This document shows positions 8,132 through 17,991 of a stretch of 64,000 nt of DNA, one piece after another. The translations under genes and the position numbers were made by a program. The notes under the pieces are model-generated. The model was not told where the DNA came from, searched no databases, and saw only the letters and a program-made list of their open reading frames with translations. Every line of letters begins with the position of its first letter. Position 1 is the first letter of the stretch. This stretch comes from JAJPKK01 sp963824905. GTDB lineage: Bacteria > Pseudomonadota > Alphaproteobacteria > Rhizobiales > Xanthobacteraceae. Location: the NCBI GenBank assembly GCA_963824905.1, contig CAWGRH010000011.1, positions 186,001 to 250,000 on the forward strand, read 5' to 3'.

Positions 8132-10906
8132 GTGAGCACTCCCTTGAGCATGGCCTGGGTCACCGGCACAGATTGAAAGCGGTGACCGGTGGCATCGAAA
8201 ATGGCGTTGAGAAGCGCGGCAACGACGGGGATCATCACGACCTCCGCCATGCCTTTCGGCTTTTCGTTCGCATCCACGGGCGGCAGGACCTCGACCTCCA
8301 GGTCATGAAGCGGCAAGTCGGAGCCGCGGGCGACCACGTATTGCCCGAGGTTCCATTTGCCGTTGCCGGGCCCGTCCTCGTAGAGCGGCAGCGTCTCGAG
8401 AAGGGCGTAGCCGACGCCCATGGCAAAACCGCCTTGTGCTTGCCCGACGACGACCTCCGGCACCAGGACCTGGCCGCACTCGAATACGCTGTAGGCCTTG
8501 GCGATCCGGAGCGCGCCCGTCGTGCGGTCGATCTCGATGCGGACCAGCGTGCCGCAGCCCGCCGTGTACGCGCTCCCGATCCGGTTGAAGTCGGTTGGCG
8601 GAAAATAGACGTTGGTGCGATCGATGCGGACGAACTTGCCGGAGCCGCGACGCACCGCGAGCGCGTCGATGTCGGCCGTCCACGGCTGTCCGCCGATAGA
8701 GAACGTCGCATGCGACCAGGCCCAGCGATTGAAACCGTGGATCATCGCGCCGGTCACCCCGTTGCGGGCGTGGGCCTTCGCCGCGACGGCCGCCAGCGCC
8801 AGCGGGCGCGAGGCCGGGCACGATCAGTTGCCCATCCTTCCAGCGCGCCGCTTCCCATTGCTTGGCCCGATGATCGTTCGGCCCGATGCCCCACAATTCG
8901 AGAGCGGCTGGCCACAATCCGAAGCGGAAGATGATGCGCGCGGCTTCGGCCGGCCCATGCGTGCTCACATGGGCGCCTATCGACGCGCTCGATGGCGAAC
9001 CGATTTCCGGCACCCAACGCGGATTGCGGGCGCCAGCGTCCTGCGTCTTCTGATGCATCGTGAAGGGGTCGCCGGTCTTCACCAGAGCGAGTGGGGCGAA
9101 CGCATCGACCTGAGCCAGCGCGACTTCGTCGGCGACACCGCCCAGATGGATAGCGACCCGGTTGGCGACCGCCGTCCCGATCGCGCACCCCATCTCCATG
9201 GCCGCACAGTGGATGGCGATCCGGCCCTCCGGATCGATCTCCACTGTTCCAAGTGTGCAATCGTTGCCGGTGCCGTAATTCTTGGTGGCGCAGGCGACGC
9301 CGGTGCCGACGAGCGACCCTGACGGTGCGCGCGCCTTCTCCGCGGCGCGCTGCTGCCAGATCGGGTGTTTCTCCAGCTTATCCAGAATCTCCGGCGTTCG
9401 GATCGAGATGCTGTAGGGGTTTCCGGTGATGGTATGCTCACCGGCCTTGAGCGCGTTGCGCCGCCGGAACTCGATGGGATCGAGCGGCAACGCCGAGCAC
9501 ATCTCGTCGACCAGCACCTCGAGCGCCGTCATCGTCTGCAGCGTGCCATAGCTGCGCATCGAGCCCGTGGTCACGGCGCGCGAGGGCAGCGCCACCGTGG
9601 TGACGTCGGCTTTCGGGACATAGTAGACGCCAAGCGCCCGAACGGCGCCGACCGTCGCCACCTGCGGCGCGAAATTGGCGAGGCCACCGGCATGCAAAAC
9701 ATGATCGGCCGCGAACGCGAAGATCTTGCCGGTAGCTCGATCGACCCCCATGCGGGTGTGCATCGAGAAACCGTTCCGCTTGATCCCCGATTGGAACTGC
9801 TCGAACCGATTGTACGCGAGGCGGACCGGATGACCCGGGAAGAACATCGCCGCCAGCGCGAGGTAGAGCGGAAACGGAGTGTGGTCCCGGCCGCCGAATC
9901 CGCCGCCCACATACGCGAATTGCGCGTTGATATGCGCGGGCTTATAGCCGGCCTGGGCATTACCCAATAGGAACGCCGCCGATTCCGCGGCTTCATGGGG
10001 CGACTGGACGCCGATCACCAGCTCGAGGTTCTTGCGCCCGGGGTCGTACCAGGCGAGGCCGCTTTCCGGCTCGAGAAACACCGTGTCGTTCGACGCAGTT
10101 TCGAATTGGCGCTCGAGCACCAGATGCGCCGGGTTTTCTGCCGCGAGCTCGGCGCGAATCTCCTCGCCATAGCCTGCGGCTTCCGCATAAGCCTGCCCGG
10201 TGGGGATGGGGAGCCGCGTCCAGATCGGGCGCTCGGTGTCCTGGAACTTCCCCGGGCTGACCCAGCCATTCTTCACCGGCGAGTACACATCCGGTGATTC
10301 AGGGGTCGGGCCGCCCACCCGAGTAAAGCGAAAGGCCACGTAAGGCGGGCGTGCGATAGGGCCGGTCTCCTCGCCGTACTTGGCGGTGGGCGCGTCGCGC
10401 AACGCGAGCCGCGCCTGATCGAAGGTATCGAAGTCCTCGAAGATCAGGAGGGCGACCGGCTGGCCGAGATAGAGCGGCGTCTTGCCGACCGGGCAGAACA
10501 GGTCCCCTTGGGCGTAGTATTCTGGCACCCTCGCGCCGATGCGCGCGAAGTCCTCAGCGGTCACCACGACCGACGGCTTCAACGCGCCAGTCAGTCGCGA
10601 AAGATCGAGACCGGTATAGACGTGGGTCGCATCGGTCGCGCGGATGAGCATCGCGTGCGATGTCTTCGCTGGCCAGCCCGGCATGTCGGCGGCGCGGAAA
10701 TCCGCCGCATAGAGCTTCGATCCCGTGACCTTGGCGACGCCGTCGATACGGCCAGCCCCGGTAGCGGCTGGGTTCCACCCCCGGCGCCCCGGCAGCGTCT
10801 CGCGCGCGTCAAAGCTCGGCTCTGCGGCGAACGCGACGGGCGAAATGGTGAGCGCGATGCCGCTCGATGCTGCGAGCTGCACGAATTCGCGTCGCGACAT
10901 TCCCAT
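8128..10906 (-). pseudogene. iorB: Molybdopterin subunit of Mo-hydroxylase (IorB-type), frameshifted
   Basis: About 925 codons with a Tat leader (MSRREFVQLAASSGIAL) and GAGGA upstream of the ATG. It matches the intact paralogue at 11222-14002 over its whole length, including YVGGGFGGRDHTPFP, GSMRSYGTLQTMTALE and the C-terminal KGMAEVVMIPVVAALLNAI with the likely catalytic Glu. The frame is lost after IVPGLAP at about 8803-8808, where one extra base (a C, in the gene sense) breaks the reading. The last 209 residues continue in another frame to the stop at 8128. The rest is perfectly conserved, so this looks like a sequence error. The gene end overlaps the FeS subunit. Confidence 0.8.
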
Positions 10907-11221
10907 GGGCCGTGGTCCTCTGCAGACGCTGGATCGCGTTCGGCTTTATTTGTCCGGCGCAGCGGTTCCCGCACGAATCGCGACAGCTTCCGGAACGAGG
11001 TTACCGTCACCTACCGGAAAACAATTTCCAAGCTGTTTGCCCGGAAAGGTTTTTCGGGAAGTGACTTAACAAAAGCTGGCGTGGCAAACGCGGCGGTTTC
11101 GGCGCGAAGCTATACGTATTCGCGTTGCGTCCCATGCGGCGCAAGGCCACGCGGTGACGCGCCTCGGGAATGGCGGGCTCTCGCATCCCCTCGCGTCGGA
11201 ACAAGGTGACGATGAGGCGCT
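10907..11221. other. Gap between the two Mo-subunit genes
   Basis: A 315-bp non-coding gap between co-oriented paralogues. It is less GC-rich than its surroundings in parts. I see no repeat, hairpin or gene in it. It may hold a promoter for the six genes downstream. Confidence 0.4.
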
Positions 11222-14002
11222 TCACTTGATCACTGCCTTGAGCATGGCCTGGGTCACCGGCAACGACCGGAAGCGATGTCCGGTGGCATCGAAAATGGCA
11301 TTGAGCAGCGCCGCGACGATCGGGATCATCACGACCTCCGCCATGCCCTTCGGCCGCTCGGTCGCATCGACGGGGGGCAGCACCTCGATCTCGAGGTCGT
11401 GGAGCGGCAGATCGGAGCCGCGGGCCAGCACGTACTGACCGAGGTTCCACTTGCCGTTGCCGGGGCCGTCCTCGTAGAGCGGCAGGTGTTCGAGCAGCGC
11501 GTAGCCGACGCCCATCGCGAACCCGCCCTGCGCCTGCCCGACCACCGCCTTGGGCACCAACGCCTCGCCGCATTCGAGCACGCTGTAGGCCTTGTCGATG
11601 CGCACGGCACCGGTCTCACGATCGATCTCGATGCGGACCAATGTGCCGCATATCGACGTGTATGAAGTCCCGATCCGGTTGAAATCGGTGGGCGGGTACT
11701 TGACGTTGGTGCGGTCGATGCGGGCGAACTTGCCGCCTCCCCGACGCACCGCGAGCGCATCGATATCGGCGGTCCATGCCTGTCCGCCGCCGATCGGAAA
11801 GGTCGCCTGCGCCCAGGCCCAGCGATTGAAACCGTGGGTCATCGCCCCCGTCACGCCGTTCTGCGCGTGAGCCTTTGCCGCGAGCGCCGCGAGGCTGAGC
11901 GGCACGCGCCCAGGCATGGTGAGCTGCCCATCCTTCCAGCGCGCCGCCTCCCATTGCTTCGCCTTGGGATCGTTCTGCGCGATCCCCCACAATTCGACCG
12001 CCGCGGGCCACAATCCGAACCGGAACACGACACGGGCCGCTTCGGCGGCGGGGTGCGTCCCGACATGGGCGCCGATCGAGGCAGTCGAGGCGGAGCTGAC
12101 CTCGGGGACCCAGCGCGGATTGCGCTGTGCGGCGTCCTGCGCCGCCTGCGTCATGGTGTAGGGATCGCCGGAGGTCACCAGTCCGAGGATGTCATAGGAG
12201 TCGATCTGCGCGAGATCGACTTCGTCGGACACGGCGCCGAGGAGAGACGCGACCCGGTTGGCGATCGCGGTGCCTATACCCGTTCCCATCTCAACGTAAT
12301 CGCTGTCGATGGTGATGTGGCCGCCGGGATCGATCGTCACTCTGGCGAGCGTGGCGTCCGCGCCGGTGCCGTAGTCTTTGGTGACGCAGGCGACGCCGGT
12401 GCCGATGAGCTTTCCGCCTTGCGGCGCGCGCGCCTTCTCCGTGACGCGCTGTTGCCAGATCGAATGCTTTTCGAGCTTGTCCAGAATCTCCGGCGTGCGC
12501 ACGGAAACGATGTAGGGGTTGCCGGCCATCGTGTGCCAGCCGGCCTGAAGCGCATTGCGCCGCCGGAACTCGATCGGGTCGAGCGGCAGCGCGGTGCACA
12601 CTTCATCGACCAGCACCTCGAGCGCCGTCATGGTCTGCAACGTGCCGTAGCCGCGCATCGAGCCTGCGGTGACGCCACGCGAATGAAGCGACACCGTCGT
12701 CACGTCGACCTTGGGCGAATAATAGATGCCGAGCGCCGCGTTGGCGCCGACCGTCGCCACTTGGGGCGAGTAGTTGGCGAGGCCGCCCGCGTGCAGCACA
12801 TGATCGGCGGCGAACGCGACGATCTTGCCGGTCGCGCGGTCGACGCCGATCCGCGTTTTCATCGTGAAAGGATTCCGCTTGATGCCGCCCTGAAACTGCT
12901 GAAAGCGGTCATGGGCGAGGCGGATCGGCCGGCCGGGAAGGAACATCGCCGCCAACGCCACGTACATCGGGAACGGCGTGTGGTCGCGCCCGCCGAAGCC
13001 ACCGCCGAGGTAGGCAAAATGGCAGGCGATGCGGGTCGGCTTGAAGGGCGCGCGGGCCTTGCCGAGGACAAACGCGACCGCTTCCGCCGCCTCGTAGGGC
13101 GACTGCACGCCAAGAACGAGCTCGAGTTTCTTGGCGGCGCCGTCGTACCAACCCATCCCGCATTCCGGCTCGAGGAACACCGGGTCGATCGACTGGGTCG
13201 CGAATTCGCCGCCGAGCACAAGGACGGCCGGATTTTCGGCGGCAAGCTCGGCGCGGATCTTCTCGCCGTAGGTTGCGCCCTTCTCATAGGGGCTGCCGGG
13301 GACCGCTCCCTGTGGCGTCCACACCGGCAACTCGGTGTTCTGGACATGGGGCGGATTGATCCAGCCGTCCTTGAGCGGCGAGTAGACGTCGGGCGCCTCG
13401 GGCGTGCGCCCGGCGACGAAGGTGAAGCGCCAGGCGCCGTAATCCGGCATCACGACCGGTCCGGTCTCCTCGCCGAACTTGACGTATGCCTGGTCGCGTA
13501 GCGCGAGGCGCGCCTGGTCGAAGGCGTCGAAGGTGTCGAACAGCAACAACGCGACCGGCTGCCCGAGGTATAGGGGTGTGCGGCCGACGGGGCAGAAGAG
13601 ATCGCCGGCGTAGAACTGGGGAACGCGCGTGCCGGCCTTCACGAGGTCATCTGCGGTGACCACCACCGAAGGCTTCGCCGCGCCGGTGAGACGCGAGAGA
13701 TCGAGGCCCATGTAGACATGAGTGGCGTCGGGCGCGCGGACGAGAATGGCGTGCGAGGTTTCGCTCGGCCAGCCCGGCATATCGGAGGCGCGAAAATCCG
13801 ATGCATAGAGCTTGGAGCCCGAGACCTTGGCGACGCCGTCGATGCGACCGTCCCCGGTCGCCGCCGGGTTCCAGCGCTGCCGTCCCGGCAACGTTTCCCG
13901 CAAGTCGAACGACGGCTCCTCGGCGACGGCGAGGCGCGAAAAGCTCACCGCGATGCCGCTGACGACTGCCGACGTCACAAATCCGCGCCGCGAAATGCTC
14001 AT
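11222..14002 (-). CDS. Molybdopterin subunit of Mo-hydroxylase (IorB-type), second tandem copy
   Basis: An intact 926-aa protein with a Tat signal (SRRGFVTSAVVSG) and GGAAAGG upstream of the ATG. Xanthine dehydrogenase-family landmarks are AYLGGGFGGRDHTPFPMY, GSMRGYGTLQTMTALEVL, EFRRRNALQAG and the C-terminal KGMAEVVMIPIVAALLNAI. The enzyme hydroxylates N-heterocycles or oxidises aldehydes using molybdopterin. It lacks a 2Fe-2S subunit of its own. The only one nearby is at 7619-8131, downstream of the other copy, so both large subunits may share it or be alternatives. The ion and substrate path cannot be decided from sequence. Confidence 0.9.
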   Translation of the reverse strand: MSISRRGFVTSAVVSGIAVSFSRLAVAEEPSFDLRETLPGRQRWNPAATGDGRIDGVAKVSGSKLYASDFRASDMPGWPSETSHAILVRAPDATHVYMGLDLSRLTGAAKPSVVVTADDLVKAGTRVPQFYAGDLFCPVGRTPLYLGQPVALLLFDTFDAFDQARLALRDQAYVKFGEETGPVVMPDYGAWRFTFVAGRTPEAPDVYSPLKDGWINPPHVQNTELPVWTPQGAVPGSPYEKGATYGEKIRAELAAENPAVLVLGGEFATQSIDPVFLEPECGMGWYDGAAKKLELVLGVQSPYEAAEAVAFVLGKARAPFKPTRIACHFAYLGGGFGGRDHTPFPMYVALAAMFLPGRPIRLAHDRFQQFQGGIKRNPFTMKTRIGVDRATGKIVAFAADHVLHAGGLANYSPQVATVGANAALGIYYSPKVDVTTVSLHSRGVTAGSMRGYGTLQTMTALEVLVDEVCTALPLDPIEFRRRNALQAGWHTMAGNPYIVSVRTPEILDKLEKHSIWQQRVTEKARAPQGGKLIGTGVACVTKDYGTGADATLARVTIDPGGHITIDSDYVEMGTGIGTAIANRVASLLGAVSDEVDLAQIDSYDILGLVTSGDPYTMTQAAQDAAQRNPRWVPEVSSASTASIGAHVGTHPAAEAARVVFRFGLWPAAVELWGIAQNDPKAKQWEAARWKDGQLTMPGRVPLSLAALAAKAHAQNGVTGAMTHGFNRWAWAQATFPIGGGQAWTADIDALAVRRGGGKFARIDRTNVKYPPTDFNRIGTSYTSICGTLVRIEIDRETGAVRIDKAYSVLECGEALVPKAVVGQAQGGFAMGVGYALLEHLPLYEDGPGNGKWNLGQYVLARGSDLPLHDLEIEVLPPVDATERPKGMAEVVMIPIVAALLNAIFDATGHRFRSLPVTQAMLKAVIK

Positions 14003-14365
14003 GAGTATCGAACCTTTCCTTTAGCGCCACCGAACGTATTCGGTGCACCCTCAGGACTGCCGTCCTCGCAATGGGGCATGATCCCCCGAGGCGGCTGATG
14101 ACCGGTACCACAAAGATATTTCGAAAGCCCTGCGACATGCCGCGTTTGTGCGTGAGGTTAACCCCTCGTAATCTTCGCGAGGCACGAGGCGTGGAACGCT
14201 CTCGGTCCGCTCCGCCAGCGGCCGCAGTGCGTGGGGCGCAATGAGCGAACACGCATTGCGCCGTCGACGATCGCCAGCGGCGCAATAAAGCCGTTGCGCC
14301 CTACGATCGCTGTCTCGCAAGGAACCCTCACCGTGCGTTCCCGAAAACGGGAGGGAAAGCGATGG
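14003..14365. other. Intergenic region upstream of the Mo-subunit gene
   Basis: A 363-bp gap between the MmgE/PrpD gene and the second Mo-subunit gene, both on the minus strand. It contains the short repeat cluster at 14235-14300. I see no gene. Confidence 0.5.
14235..14300. repeat. Double small inverted repeat (GGCGCAATG type)
   Basis: GGCGCAATG at 14235-14243 pairs with CATTGCGCC at 14254-14262. GGCGCAA at 14279-14285 pairs with TTGCGCC at 14294-14300. The two hairpins share the same core and look like remnants of one intergenic repeat type. Confidence 0.6.
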
Positions 14366-15866
14366 TCAGGCCTTTTTGGTCAGCGACCACAGCGGCGCCA
14401 GCGAGAGCTCCTGCTCGAACCGGTTCATGAAGGCGAAGATCTGCGTCGCCGTCGGCCGCTCCACCGTATGGCTCGCGCAGTCGAAGAATTTCTCCTCGAC
14501 CTGCGCCGGGGTCAGCGGCATCTGCGGTGTGCCGCTCGCATAATAGCGCATACGCTCGACGGTGCGGCCGTTGGTAAGGGTGACCGTGACCCGCGACGGT
14601 GAGTCGTCGAGGAGGTCGGCGAACTCCGGATCGACTGATATCGAGACCTTGCGCGCCATCGCCTTGATCTTCTCGTCCTCGATCGCTTCCTCGGTGAAGG
14701 CTTTGAGCATCGGCGCGCCGTAGAGCACGGTGTAGGAGGCGACGTAGGGCATGCTGAATTTCGCGCTCTCGACCGAGGTCGGATATTTATCGCCGATGCG
14801 CGAGGCGGCATATCGCGTGATGCCGGTCTTGATCGCAGCGATGTCCTCGGCGCGAACCTCGTTGCGCAGCTCCAGCGTCGCGTCGATCGAGGTGTGGCCG
14901 AGACCGCCGCAGGGATAGCGCTTCGGCTTGAAGCCGCGCTCGACGATGTCGTAGCGCGCGCCGAGCTCGTCGAACGGCGCGAACGAGACCTTCATGCCGC
15001 GGTCGAAGGCACGGAAATAGCCGGAGTTGTTTTCGAGCGCCGCGGCGTTCGCGGTGAAGCCGCTGCGTCCGAGGATGGTTGCGGCGATCGCGTTGCGCGC
15101 GCTCATGCCGGAATGCAGCGGCTTCGTCATGGTGCCGAAGTTCACCGACAGGCCGCCCGACAGCGACGCCGCGATGCCGAGGATGTCGGGGATTTTTTCG
15201 CGTGGCACTTTCAAGAGCCGCGCGCAGGCCATCGCTGCGCCCATCGTCCCGATCGAGGAGACCGCGTGCCAGCCGCCGATCGAGGCCTGCTCGGGCGCCG
15301 CGCGGCAGAATCGCATGCACACCTCGAAGCCGACGATGAACGCGGCCATCACCTCGGACGGGCTCGCCCCGGTCTGCTCCGCAAGCGGCAGCAGCGCCGG
15401 AATGATCGGCGAGGACGGCTGGCCGAGCAGCGAGGAGAGGTCGTAATCCATGATGTGGGCGGCGACGCCGTTCGCGAGCGCGGCGAGCTGGGGCGAGGTG
15501 CGGAACGACTGGCCGATCACCGAGACCTGCGGCGCAGCACCCTCCTGCTTCACCATCTCGCAGACGAGGTCGGAGCCCTGCTCGCGGGCACCGGCGAGCA
15601 TCACCGCCATGGTGTCGACGAAGGCGAGCCGCGCCCGCTCGATGCCGAGGGGCGGCACCTTCGCGATGTCGAAACCGACGACGAAGTCGGCGATGATGTC
15701 GGAGAGCCGCCGGCCCGAGCCGGCCGGCTTCTCGTCAGCCTTCACCGCTGATGTCACGGGCTTTGCCTCCTGCGCGAGCGCCGACGTCGCGGCGACGCCA
15801 AATTGCACCGACGCCGAGCGCCCCTGCCCCGCCGATCAGAAGCCGCCGGTCGATCTCATGCTGCAT
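14366..15866 (-). pseudogene. MmgE/PrpD-family protein with Tat-like leader, frameshifted in the leader
   Basis: The main frame encodes a full MmgE/PrpD protein (2-methylcitrate dehydratase / aconitate decarboxylase fold), with the typical stretches VDTMAVMLAGAREQGSD, AHIMDYDLSSLLGQPSSPI, HAVSSIGTMGAAMACARLL and KRYPCGGLGHTSIDATLEL. Its natural start appears to be the ATG at 15866, preceded by GGGAGGAC and encoding MQHEIDRRLLIGGAGALGV. One extra base at about 15804-15812 separates this from QFGVAATSALAQ. Joined, they form a twin-arginine-like signal peptide cleaved after ALAQ. Export is unusual for this family. The break is more likely a sequence error than inactivation. Confidence 0.75.
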
Positions 15867-15894
15867 GTCGTCCTCCCACTTCTTTCGCGCGTTT

Positions 15895-16000
15895 GTAGGA
15901 TGGGTTGAGCCACTTGCGAAACCCATCATCTTTCCCCGAACGCCGTCGTATGGCGGTTCTCGCGAGGTGATGGGTTTCGCAAGGGCTCAACCCATCCTAC
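15895..16000. repeat. Palindromic intergenic repeat, family A, copy 3
   Basis: GTAGGATGGGTTGAGCC at the left and GGGCTCAACCCATCCTAC at the right, with inner arms GCGAAACCCATC and GATGGGTTTCGC. It lies directly upstream of the MmgE/PrpD gene start. Confidence 0.9.
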
Positions 16001-16166
16001 CAGCGTCTGTCGGCTCGGCATTGGGCCGATCTTAGGCCGGATCGCGCCGCGGACAAGGCGCCGCCTTGACCCCCGGAATCCTGCGGCTTACGGTTTTCAT
16101 CGAGCGCCCATTGCCAGACCTATCGCCAGACTGCGGCGCCTTTCATTCAATCCCGGGGAAAACGCC

Positions 16167-17843
16167 ATGCGCCTCACACGATATGCGGCCCTGCTCGCGA
16201 CGGGCGTCGCGATGATCGCCTCGCACGGCACGTCGCTGGCGCAGAACGAGCCGGCGATCGCCGGCACCGTGCGCGGCCCCGACGGAGCGGCGATGGGCGG
16301 CGTCACGGTCACCGCGACACCGGCGAACGCGACCATCACCACCACGGTGACCACCGACGATGCGGGCCGCTACGCCTTTCCCGCCGAGCGGCTGAACCCC
16401 GGCGACTATGCGCTGACGATCCGCGCCGTCGGCTTCGATCTCGACGGCAAGCCGGCCGCGACTGTCGCCGCCGAGCACACCACAACCGCCGACATCAAGC
16501 TCAAGAAGACGAAGAACTTGACGGCGCAGCTCACCAGCGCCGAATGGCTCGCGAGCTGGCCCGGCACCGACGCCGAGAAGCGGCTCGTCGCCGACTGCAT
16601 GAGCTGCCACACGCTCGAGCGCATCGCGCGTTCGGTCCACCCGGCCGAGGAGTGGGTCCAGATCATTCCGCGCATGCTGCGCTATGCCCAGAACACCATT
16701 CCGTTGGCCCCGCAGATGCGCAGCGGCAAATCGACCGGACTGCTGGTCCAGCAGCCCGAGCGGCTGCAGCGGCTCGCCGAATACCTCGCGAGCGTCAACC
16801 AGAGCGCGTCGGACACCTTCCCCTACGAGTTCACGACGCTCAAGCGCGTGAGCGGCCGCGGCACCCGCGCCGTCATCACGACCTACAAGCTACCGCGGCA
16901 GACCGACCAGCCCCACGACGTGATGGGCGATCCGGACGGCGGCATCTACTTCACCTATTTCGGCGATCCCCTGCTCGGCCGGCTCGATCCGAAGACCGGC
17001 GCCGTCACGTCCTATCCGGTGCCGATCCTCAAGGAGAAGGCCGCCAAGGGCACGCTGAGCCTCGCCCGCGACAACGACGGCAACTATTGGATCTCGCTGA
17101 TGTACCAGGCGGGGGCCGCGAAGTTCGACAAGGCGACGAAATCGTTCACCATGCTGCCGGTGTCGGCGGAGTTTAACCGCGACAGCTCGCAGCAGGCGTT
17201 CGTGGCGCCGCAGTCGTCGCACGTCGACGGCAAGCTGTGGATCCAGGATGTCGCCTCGACCTCGGTCTACCGGGTCGACCTCAAGACGGGCAAGTTCGAG
17301 AATTTCGCGCCGTTCAAGAACATCAAGCCGGATTCGCCGCTCGCCGGCCGGCCGCACTCGATCTACGAAATCTTCCCCGACGCGCAGAACAACCTCTACA
17401 TCGCCGACTTCAGCGACCGCGCCATCGGCCGCATCGACGCCAAGACCGGCGAATACTCGTTCGTGCAGACCTTCACCGACCGCTCGCGGCCCCGCCGCGG
17501 CGAGTTCGACAAGGACGGGCGCCTGTTCTTCTCCGAATATGCGGTCGACGTCGTCGGCATGCTCGACACCAAGACCAACAAGCTCGAGGAATGGACGATG
17601 CCGACCAAGTGGTCGATGCCCTACCAGTCCAAGGTCGACAAGAACGGCGACGTCTGGACCGGCGGCATGTCCTCCGACCGCATCACCCGCATCAACTCCA
17701 AGACCGGCGACATGGTGGAGTACCAGCTGCCGGTGAACACGAATATCCGCAACCTCTACGTGGATGACTCCACGACACCGGTCAGCGTGTGGTTCGGCAA
17801 CAACCACGGCGCGGCAATCGTGAAGCTGCAGCCGCTGGATTAG
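16167..17843 (+). CDS. Exported fusion: carboxypeptidase-regulatory-like domain, c-haem site and Vgb-like beta-propeller
   Basis: A 558-aa protein. A signal peptide ends near TSLAQ. Residues of about 30-110 form a carboxypeptidase-regulatory-like beta-sandwich (IAGTVRGPDGAAMGGVTVTA, DDAGRYAFPAERL). Around residue 150 there is a single CMSCH c-haem site inside a helical segment. From about 240 to the end there are repeated propeller blades of the virginiamycin B lyase/SMP-30 type (IGRIDAKTGEYSF, GMLDTKTNKLEEW, ITRINSKTGDMVEYQLP). The combination suggests a haem-carrying periplasmic or surface oxidoreductase or electron-transfer protein. The substrate is unknown. A close paralogue with the same architecture lies at 59165-60805. 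Confidence 0.85.
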   Translation: MRLTRYAALLATGVAMIASHGTSLAQNEPAIAGTVRGPDGAAMGGVTVTATPANATITTTVTTDDAGRYAFPAERLNPGDYALTIRAVGFDLDGKPAATVAAEHTTTADIKLKKTKNLTAQLTSAEWLASWPGTDAEKRLVADCMSCHTLERIARSVHPAEEWVQIIPRMLRYAQNTIPLAPQMRSGKSTGLLVQQPERLQRLAEYLASVNQSASDTFPYEFTTLKRVSGRGTRAVITTYKLPRQTDQPHDVMGDPDGGIYFTYFGDPLLGRLDPKTGAVTSYPVPILKEKAAKGTLSLARDNDGNYWISLMYQAGAAKFDKATKSFTMLPVSAEFNRDSSQQAFVAPQSSHVDGKLWIQDVASTSVYRVDLKTGKFENFAPFKNIKPDSPLAGRPHSIYEIFPDAQNNLYIADFSDRAIGRIDAKTGEYSFVQTFTDRSRPRRGEFDKDGRLFFSEYAVDVVGMLDTKTNKLEEWTMPTKWSMPYQSKVDKNGDVWTGGMSSDRITRINSKTGDMVEYQLPVNTNIRNLYVDDSTTPVSVWFGNNHGAAIVKLQPLD

Positions 17844-17874
17844 GGCATAACTCCTCCACGCGACGGGCCTGACT

Positions 17875-17990
17875 CCCTCTCCCGCTCGCGGGGGAGGGTG
17901 GGGAGGGGGCTGCGGCAGAGCGGCAGGTGCCGGCGCCTGTGACTAACTCAGCGGCCCCCTCCCTACCCTCCCCCGCGAGCGGGAGAGGGA
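17875..17990. repeat. Long palindromic repeat, family C, copy 1
   Basis: CCCTCTCCCGCTCGCGGGGG near the left is mirrored by CCCCCGCGAGCGGGAGAGGG at the right, with further pairing of GGTGGGGAGGGGGC and GCCCCCTCCCTACC. It fills the space between the convergent propeller and LysR genes. It may also act as a bidirectional terminator. Confidence 0.85.
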
Positions 17991-17991
17991 A

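Noticed and set aside
11834..13501. Plus-strand open frame inside the Mo-subunit gene
   Set aside because: It is the mirror of a fully conserved Mo-hydroxylase sequence. The product is Arg/His/Gly-rich with no recognisable domain.
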